Assembly: GCA_937873285.1 (NCBI GenBank)
Contig: CALMNV010000224.1
Location: 1 to 9,437 of the forward strand
DNA length: 9,437 nucleotides
From: an uncultured Intrasporangium sp.
GTDB lineage: Bacteria > Actinomycetota > Actinomycetes > Actinomycetales > Dermatophilaceae
Direction of reading: 5' to 3'
Every line of letters starts with the position of its first letter. The first letter of the stretch is position 1. The notes under the pieces are model-generated. The model did not search any database. It worked only from the letters and a program-made list of their open reading frames with translations, and was not told the DNA's origin. This document shows positions 6,152-9,437 of the stretch, one piece after another. A program made the position numbers and the translations under genes.

Positions 6152-6164
6152 TATGATTTAGCGC
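6152..6164 (+). promoter_or_regulatory. Candidate -10 element placing transcription start at the regulator ATG
   Basis: TATGAT at 6152-6157 is followed by seven bases and then the ATG of the GntR gene at 6165. This spacing would make the first transcribed base the A of ATG. No purine-rich ribosome-binding site lies in the 20 bases before the ATG, consistent with a leaderless mRNA. No clear -35 hexamer is seen. Confidence 0.5.
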
Positions 6165-6926
6165 ATGACGACGACCGGCGCGCCGGGAGTGACCGACCTC
6201 CATGCCCAGGTGCTCGACCGACTCGGGCTCGCCATTGCGGGCGGGGAGGTGGCCGCTGGGACGGTCGCCTACATCGACGACCTCGCCGAGCGGTATGCCG
6301 TCTCGCGCTCGGTCATCCGCGAGGCGCTGCGCGTCCTGTCGTCGATGGGCATGGTCGCCTCGCGCCGGCGCATCGGCACCGTGGTGCTGCCGGCGCACGA
6401 CTGGAACGTCTACGACCCGCAGGTGATCCGCTGGCGGCTCGCGTCGTCGACGCGCCTCGCTCAGCTGCGCTCGATCACCGAGCTGCGGGGGGCCGTCGAG
6501 CCGGCGGCGGCGCGGCTGGCGGCGGAGCGGGCGACGCCGACGGAGGCGAGCGAGCTCGTCGGGCTCGCGGCCCGGATGTGGGCAGCCGGGCAGGGCGACG
6601 ACGAGGCGGAGTTCCTCACCCTCGACATCGAGTTCCACCGCCTCGTGCTCGCCAGCTCGGGCAACGAGATGTTCCTCAAGCTGCACGAGCTCGTCGCGGA
6701 GGTGCTGACCGGCCGCCACCAGCACGGGCTCATGCCGCACCATCCCGACGCGCAGGCCCTGTCACTGCACGCCGAGGTGGCCCAGGCCGTCCAGCACCGC
6801 GACGGCGAGCGCGCCCGCACGGCGATGGCCAGCATCATGGAGCAGGCGATGGAGGAGATGGGCACGATGTGGCGCGCCCCGCAGCCGGCTTCCCGGCATA
6901 CCACGCAGGACGGCGCTACTCGTTGA
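6165..6926 (+). CDS. GntR-family (FadR/FCD) transcriptional regulator, DgoR-like
   Basis: Cytoplasmic DNA-binding regulator of 253 residues, probably the galactonate-responsive repressor of the divergent operon. The N-terminal winged helix-turn-helix shows the GntR pattern: VLDRLGLAIAGGEVAAG (16-32), DLAERYAVSRSVIREALRVL (39-58) and SRRRIGTVV (66-74). The stretch DWNVYDPQVIRW (79-90) and ELRGAVEPAAARLAAERAT (106-124) closely resembles E. coli DgoR. The C-terminal FCD domain has Asp154, His158 and His202 in the usual metal/ligand-binding positions. The last His of many FCD proteins is not evident (MASIM at 221-225), and E. coli DgoR appears to lack it too. The start is the first ATG, with no Shine-Dalgarno sequence. 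The 3' end overlaps the convergent small gene by 11 bases. The regulator family is certain. Galactonate as effector is inferred from similarity and neighbourhood. Confidence 0.9.
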   Translation: MTTTGAPGVTDLHAQVLDRLGLAIAGGEVAAGTVAYIDDLAERYAVSRSVIREALRVLSSMGMVASRRRIGTVVLPAHDWNVYDPQVIRWRLASSTRLAQLRSITELRGAVEPAAARLAAERATPTEASELVGLAARMWAAGQGDDEAEFLTLDIEFHRLVLASSGNEMFLKLHELVAEVLTGRHQHGLMPHHPDAQALSLHAEVAQAVQHRDGERARTAMASIMEQAMEEMGTMWRAPQPASRHTTQDGATR

Positions 6927-7458
6927 CGAGGACCGGCACCCCGATCGCCGCCGAGACGGCCCGACCGCGCAGGGCAGCCGGCACGTCGATCGTCACCCGG
7001 TGCGCCTCGCCAGCACCAGCACCCCCGGGAGCGGGCGCCGTCGGCTCGGCGTGCCCCTGGCGCGCGGGATCGGGCCGCACGTAGCGCCCGGTGCCGAGGA
7101 GCGTCCCCTTCGCGTCGTAGAAGCCGGCCAGCGCCTCGAGCTCGAGCAGGCCGCTCACGTCGCTCGTGATCCGCACCGTCGCGGCGACGCGCCTGCCGTC
7201 GAAGGTCAGGTTGTCGAGCACGAAGCGGCCGTCGAAGGGGCCCGGCGCCTGCACGACGCTGCCCGCGGCCGGCCGGAGGGTCGCCAGCGCCGGCAGCACC
7301 GGCTCGCCCGTCGCCGCCGACAGCCCGGGCAGCACGGTGCGAGCCGCGTCGGCAAGGGGAGGGGCGGTGTCGGAGCGCGTCACGAGGAGGGAGACGGCGA
7401 GTGCCAGCCCGAAGGCTGCCGCCGCGGCGGCCAGGACGAGGATGGTGGTGCGCTTCAC
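6916..7458 (-). CDS. Small membrane-anchored or secreted protein, possible FxLYD-like beta-sandwich domain
   Basis: A 180-residue protein I do not recognise firmly. A single hydrophobic segment (about residues 5-26, TILVLAAAAAAFGLALAVSL) after a short basic start could be a signal peptide or an N-terminal anchor. There is no lipobox Cys. Residues 78-133 (VLDNLTF, VAATVRITSDVSG, ALAGFYDAKGTLLGTGRYV) resemble the strand pattern of FxLYD-type extracytoplasmic domains. A Pro/Ala/Gly-rich linker follows, then RVTIDVPAALRG and a last strand. The GTG start at 7458 is chosen because GAGG lies five bases upstream (7467-7464) and it begins the hydrophobic segment. The frame is open further upstream, but that sequence runs into the phosphatase gene. 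It sits downstream of phoA beyond a strong hairpin, and its end overlaps the GntR gene tail to tail. Function unknown. Confidence 0.72.
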   Translation of the reverse strand: MKRTTILVLAAAAAAFGLALAVSLLVTRSDTAPPLADAARTVLPGLSAATGEPVLPALATLRPAAGSVVQAPGPFDGRFVLDNLTFDGRRVAATVRITSDVSGLLELEALAGFYDAKGTLLGTGRYVRPDPARQGHAEPTAPAPGGAGAGEAHRVTIDVPAALRGRAVSAAIGVPVLVNE

Positions 7459-7498
7459 GGGGGCCTCTTCACGAGCTCGGTCGATGGCATGGTGGCAC

Positions 7499-7537
7499 GA
7501 CCGAGGGCCCGGCCGACAGGTGGCCGGGCCCTCGGTC
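7499..7537 (-). terminator. Perfect 16-bp hairpin after the phosphatase gene
   Basis: Arms at 7499-7514 and 7522-7537 are exactly complementary, with a 7-base loop (GACAGGT). The stem is very GC-rich and begins seven bases past the phosphatase stop. No T-run follows in the direction of transcription, as is common for actinobacterial stem-only terminators. It may fully or partly insulate the small downstream gene. Confidence 0.85.
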
Positions 7538-7543
7538 CGCGGG

Positions 7544-9049
7544 TCACCTCGTGACGCGCAGCGCCTGGCCGACGACGTCGAACAGGTCGGTGTTGTCGAG
7601 GCTGCGAGCGAGCCGCTCCGAGCTCGGCCCGTAGGCGAAGAGCGGCACGTCGGCACCGGTGTGGTTGCCGGACAGGTAGGACAGCCACAGGCTCGCCTCC
7701 GGCGACCCGTCCTTGACGGAGGCGGGGTCACGCGGGGTGCGGAAGGTGGCCGGGCCGAAGTTGCGGGGGTCGCCCGCGCCGGCGCCGTTGATGATGCCCG
7801 TCGAACGGGTCGGGTCCAGCTGGTTGCGGCCCGGCCTGCTGGGCGTCGAGTTGTTCGCCGTGTTGCCGCTGTCGACGTTGCCCGGCGGCGTGGCGGCCTC
7901 CGCGTTGGTGAAGGTGCCCTTCTCGATGATGTTGAAGCCGGCGCACTCGTGGTCGGCGGTCACGATGACCAGGGTGTTGCCGTCGCGCTTGGCGAAGTCC
8001 ATCGCCACCCGCACCGCCTCGTCGAAGGCCTTCATCTCCTGCAGCGTCTGCGCCGCGTCGTTGGCGTGCGAGCGCTTGTCGATGAGCGCGCCCTCGATCT
8101 GCAGGTAGAAGCCCTTGCCGTCGGAGCGGCCGGCCTTGCCGCCGTCGAGCAGGCCGATCGCCTTGCGGGTCATCTCGGACAGCGTCGGCTCCTTCGCCTG
8201 GGGGGCGGAGGGGTTCGCGATCTTGAACTTCTCCACGGTGAGGTTGCCCTGGTTGAACAGGCCGAACACCTTGGGGCCGTATGCCGAGTTGAGGTCGCGG
8301 CGGGTCGCCACCGTCTGCGTCGCGGGCGAGCCGAGCACCTGGTAGCCCTGGTTGCGCAGCGCCTTCTCGTCGGCGGCGTCGAAGCGGGAGAGTCCCCCGC
8401 CGAAGATGACGTCGGCCGTGCCGTTGCGCGCGATCTGGTCGGCGATGGGGGTGACCCGGATGTCCGTGGTCGGCAGCTCGGTGCCGGTGACCTCCGTGTC
8501 CTGGCAGCTCGAGGCGGAGTAGGACGGCCCCTGGCAGCCACGCGCCAGCGCGTGGCTCATCTGCCCGGCCGGGGTGGCGTCGGTGATCTCCGCGGTCGAG
8601 ACGTTGCCCGTGCGGTAGCCGGCCCGCTTGGCCAGCTCCATGACGGTCGGGACGACCTTGCCCTTCGCGTCGACCCCGAGCGCCGCGTTGTAGGTCTTGA
8701 CGCCGGAGGCCCACGCCGTGGCGGCCGAGGCGGAGTCGGTGACGAAGTTCGGTGCGAAGTCGGGCGTGCCGGGCTGACCGGACCGAGGCTGGACGGCATA
8801 CGTGCTGACCTGGCCGACGACCGGCATCCGCTCCATGACGAGCTTGCCGGCCGGGCCGTAGAACCGCTCGCGGGCGGCCGTGACGTGGGTGCGTCCCATG
8901 CCGTCACCGAGCAGGTAGATGACGTTCTTGGCGCGACCGGAGTCGCGGTCGTCCCGGTCCCCTTGGTTGGTGGCGCTGGCGGTGGCCGTGCCGCCGAGCG
9001 CGGCGACCACGATGGTCGCGATCGCGATGCTGCGAGTGCTCGCTCTCAT
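7544..9049 (-). CDS. phoA: Secreted alkaline phosphatase (PhoA family)
   Basis: Exported phosphomonoesterase that releases phosphate from organic phosphates outside the membrane, 501 residues. An N-terminal Sec-type signal (SIAIATIVVAALGGTATASA) has a likely cut after ASA (residue 26). There is no twin-arginine motif. Active-site motifs match E. coli PhoA: LLGDGMG (metal ligand Asp49), VTDSASAATAWASGVKTYNAALGVD with nucleophile Ser106, STAEITDATP (Asp157, Thr159), Arg170, QIEGALIDKRSHAND (Glu319, Asp324, Lys325, His328), VTADHE (Asp366, His367) and GNHTG (His463). Asp157 and Lys325 match the E. coli-type arrangement. Cys172 and Cys182 are spaced like the first E. coli disulfide pair. ATG 9049 begins the signal peptide and has GGAGG 11 bases upstream (9065-9061). 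An upstream in-frame ATG at 9103 would precede that site and spoil the signal peptide. Phosphate-starvation control is expected for the family, but the promoter evidence here is weak. Confidence 0.95.
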   Translation of the reverse strand: MRASTRSIAIATIVVAALGGTATASATNQGDRDDRDSGRAKNVIYLLGDGMGRTHVTAARERFYGPAGKLVMERMPVVGQVSTYAVQPRSGQPGTPDFAPNFVTDSASAATAWASGVKTYNAALGVDAKGKVVPTVMELAKRAGYRTGNVSTAEITDATPAGQMSHALARGCQGPSYSASSCQDTEVTGTELPTTDIRVTPIADQIARNGTADVIFGGGLSRFDAADEKALRNQGYQVLGSPATQTVATRRDLNSAYGPKVFGLFNQGNLTVEKFKIANPSAPQAKEPTLSEMTRKAIGLLDGGKAGRSDGKGFYLQIEGALIDKRSHANDAAQTLQEMKAFDEAVRVAMDFAKRDGNTLVIVTADHECAGFNIIEKGTFTNAEAATPPGNVDSGNTANNSTPSRPGRNQLDPTRSTGIINGAGAGDPRNFGPATFRTPRDPASVKDGSPEASLWLSYLSGNHTGADVPLFAYGPSSERLARSLDNTDLFDVVGQALRVTR

Positions 9050-9215
9050 GTCTTGCAGTTCCTCCCCAGAGTGCATCCAGTGGGTGCCCAGCAAGGCGCC
9101 CACCTCCCACGCTAGGGACGGTGACCCAACTCCGCGAGCCGAGCAGGTGACACGTGCGCCTCGGCACCGTTAACGCACGGGGACACACGCGGCATACGGC
9201 ACGACATCCACCCTC
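9050..9215 (-). promoter_or_regulatory. Upstream region of phoA with weak promoter and PHO-like signals
   Basis: Non-coding stretch between phoA and the arsR promoter. On the minus strand, TAGCGT (9114-9109) could be a -10 about 60 bases before the start codon. The sequences GGGTCACC (9127-9120) and GTGTCACC (9153-9146) resemble PhoP-box core units. They are 26 bases apart rather than a multiple of the usual 11, so the match is poor. The leader holds a small hairpin (9080-9103, arms of five plus three pairs around one mismatch). Confidence 0.3.
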
Positions 9216-9244
9216 TTGTCCCCGACCGCGCGGCAGGCTAATCT
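9216..9244 (+). promoter_or_regulatory. Candidate promoter of the ArsR-family gene
   Basis: TTGTCC (9216-9221), a 17-bp spacer and TAATCT (9239-9244) make a plausible sigma-70-type promoter. Its -10 enters the left arm of the palindrome that covers the start codon. The predicted transcription start falls within a base or two of the ATG at 9253, suggesting a leaderless mRNA. Confidence 0.55.
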
Positions 9245-9264
9245 ACAACCAAATGGTTGTAGAT
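9241..9264. promoter_or_regulatory. Perfect palindromic operator spanning the arsR start codon
   Basis: Arms ATCTACAACC (9241-9250) and GGTTGTAGAT (9255-9264) are exact inverted complements around AAAT. Counting the central A/T pair, each arm is 11 bp around two A bases. The site overlaps the candidate -10, the predicted start point and codons 1-4. A homodimeric ArsR repressor binding here would block its own transcription, the usual autoregulation in this family (inference for this gene). Confidence 0.8.
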
Positions 9265-9437
9265 CAAGCGCCGCGCCCCTCGGCCGACACCGTCTTCCGC
9301 GCCCTGTCGGACCCGACGCGCCGCGACATCCTGCATCGCACCGCGGGTGCCGACCTGTCGGTGACCGAGCTGGCCCGGGCCTATCCGATGAGCTTCGCCG
9401 CGGTGCAGAAGCACGTCGCGACACTGCAGGAGACGGG
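9253..9437 (+). CDS. ArsR-family winged-helix transcriptional regulator, 3' end outside window
   Basis: The first 61 codons of a small DNA-binding repressor. The sequence FRALSDPTRRDILHR (residues 15-29) is the characteristic ArsR/SmtB opening helix pair, and LSVTELARAYPMSFAAVQKH (36-55) is the helix-turn-helix. No cysteine metal site is present in the visible part, where metal-sensing members usually have ELCVC. The PMSFAAVQKHV recognition helix is the type common in ArsR regulators paired with SRPBCC/AHSA1-domain proteins, so a metal effector is not implied. There is no ribosome-binding site ahead of the ATG, which lies inside the palindrome. It is divergent from phoA and probably belongs to a different unit continuing past the window. 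Confidence 0.9.
   Translation, partial: MVVDQAPRPSADTVFRALSDPTRRDILHRTAGADLSVTELARAYPMSFAAVQKHVATLQET

Noticed and set aside
7166..9115. Plus-strand open frame of 649 codons opposite phoA
   Set aside because: The PhoA active-site motifs on the minus strand are complete. The opposite frame shows only low-complexity residues.
9120..9153. PhoP (PHO) box upstream of phoA
   Set aside because: Two GTCACC cores are present but 26 bases apart instead of a multiple of 11, and the intervening units do not match. Kept only as a weak remark in the upstream-region entry.
1..9437. Mobile element, prophage, toxin-antitoxin or defence system
   Set aside because: No transposase, integrase, terminal repeats, nuclease or toxin-like small gene pairs are visible. 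The genes are metabolic, transport or regulatory, with uniform composition.

Overview
The window is GC-rich DNA (roughly 70% G+C) with strong third-position GC bias, very tight gene packing, GTG starts and GTGA stop/start overlaps. This fits a high-GC actinobacterium. Micrococcales (for example Intrasporangiaceae-like) is my guess, not something the sequence proves. Nearly everything is protein coding. I see no tRNA, rRNA, CRISPR array, insertion sequence or phage gene, and no gene-free stretch longer than about 250 bases.

Region 1 (1-5923, all minus strand) is one apparent operon for uptake and catabolism of an aldonate, most probably D-galactonate. In transcription order it encodes a lipoprotein solute-binding protein, two MalF/MalG-type ABC permeases, a DgoD-type galactonate dehydratase, a DgoA/Eda-type 2-keto-3-deoxy-6-phospho-aldonate aldolase, and a PfkB-family 2-keto-3-deoxy-gluconate/galactonate kinase cut by the window edge. 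The logic is import, dehydration to the 2-keto-3-deoxy acid, phosphorylation, then cleavage to pyruvate and glyceraldehyde 3-phosphate. No ABC ATPase gene is present, so a shared ATPase elsewhere is inferred. A strong stem-loop separates the binding-protein gene from the permeases. The downstream genes are chained by short overlaps.

Region 2 (5924-6926) holds a divergent control region and a DgoR-like GntR/FCD regulator on the plus strand. The control region contains a promoter-like AT-rich patch, a candidate FadR-type operator, and an unusual leader built of 10-11-bp repeats. The regulator looks leaderless.

Region 3 (6916-9049, minus strand) holds a secreted PhoA-type alkaline phosphatase followed, after a perfect 16-bp hairpin, by a small membrane-anchored or secreted protein of unknown function. 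The small gene overlaps the end of the GntR gene tail to tail. Region 4 (9050-9437) is a divergent promoter region and the first 61 codons of an ArsR-family repressor whose start codon lies inside a perfect palindrome.

The most distinctive signals are not new gene families. They are (a) short in-frame tandem repeats in the N-termini of all three catabolic enzymes, (b) a recurrent 7-mer GTATGCC/GGCATAC found 11 times, two copies of which form the ends of the intergenic hairpin, (c) promoter geometry suggesting that both regulators are translated from leaderless mRNAs, and (d) an ABC importer feeding a pathway whose textbook transporter is a major-facilitator permease.
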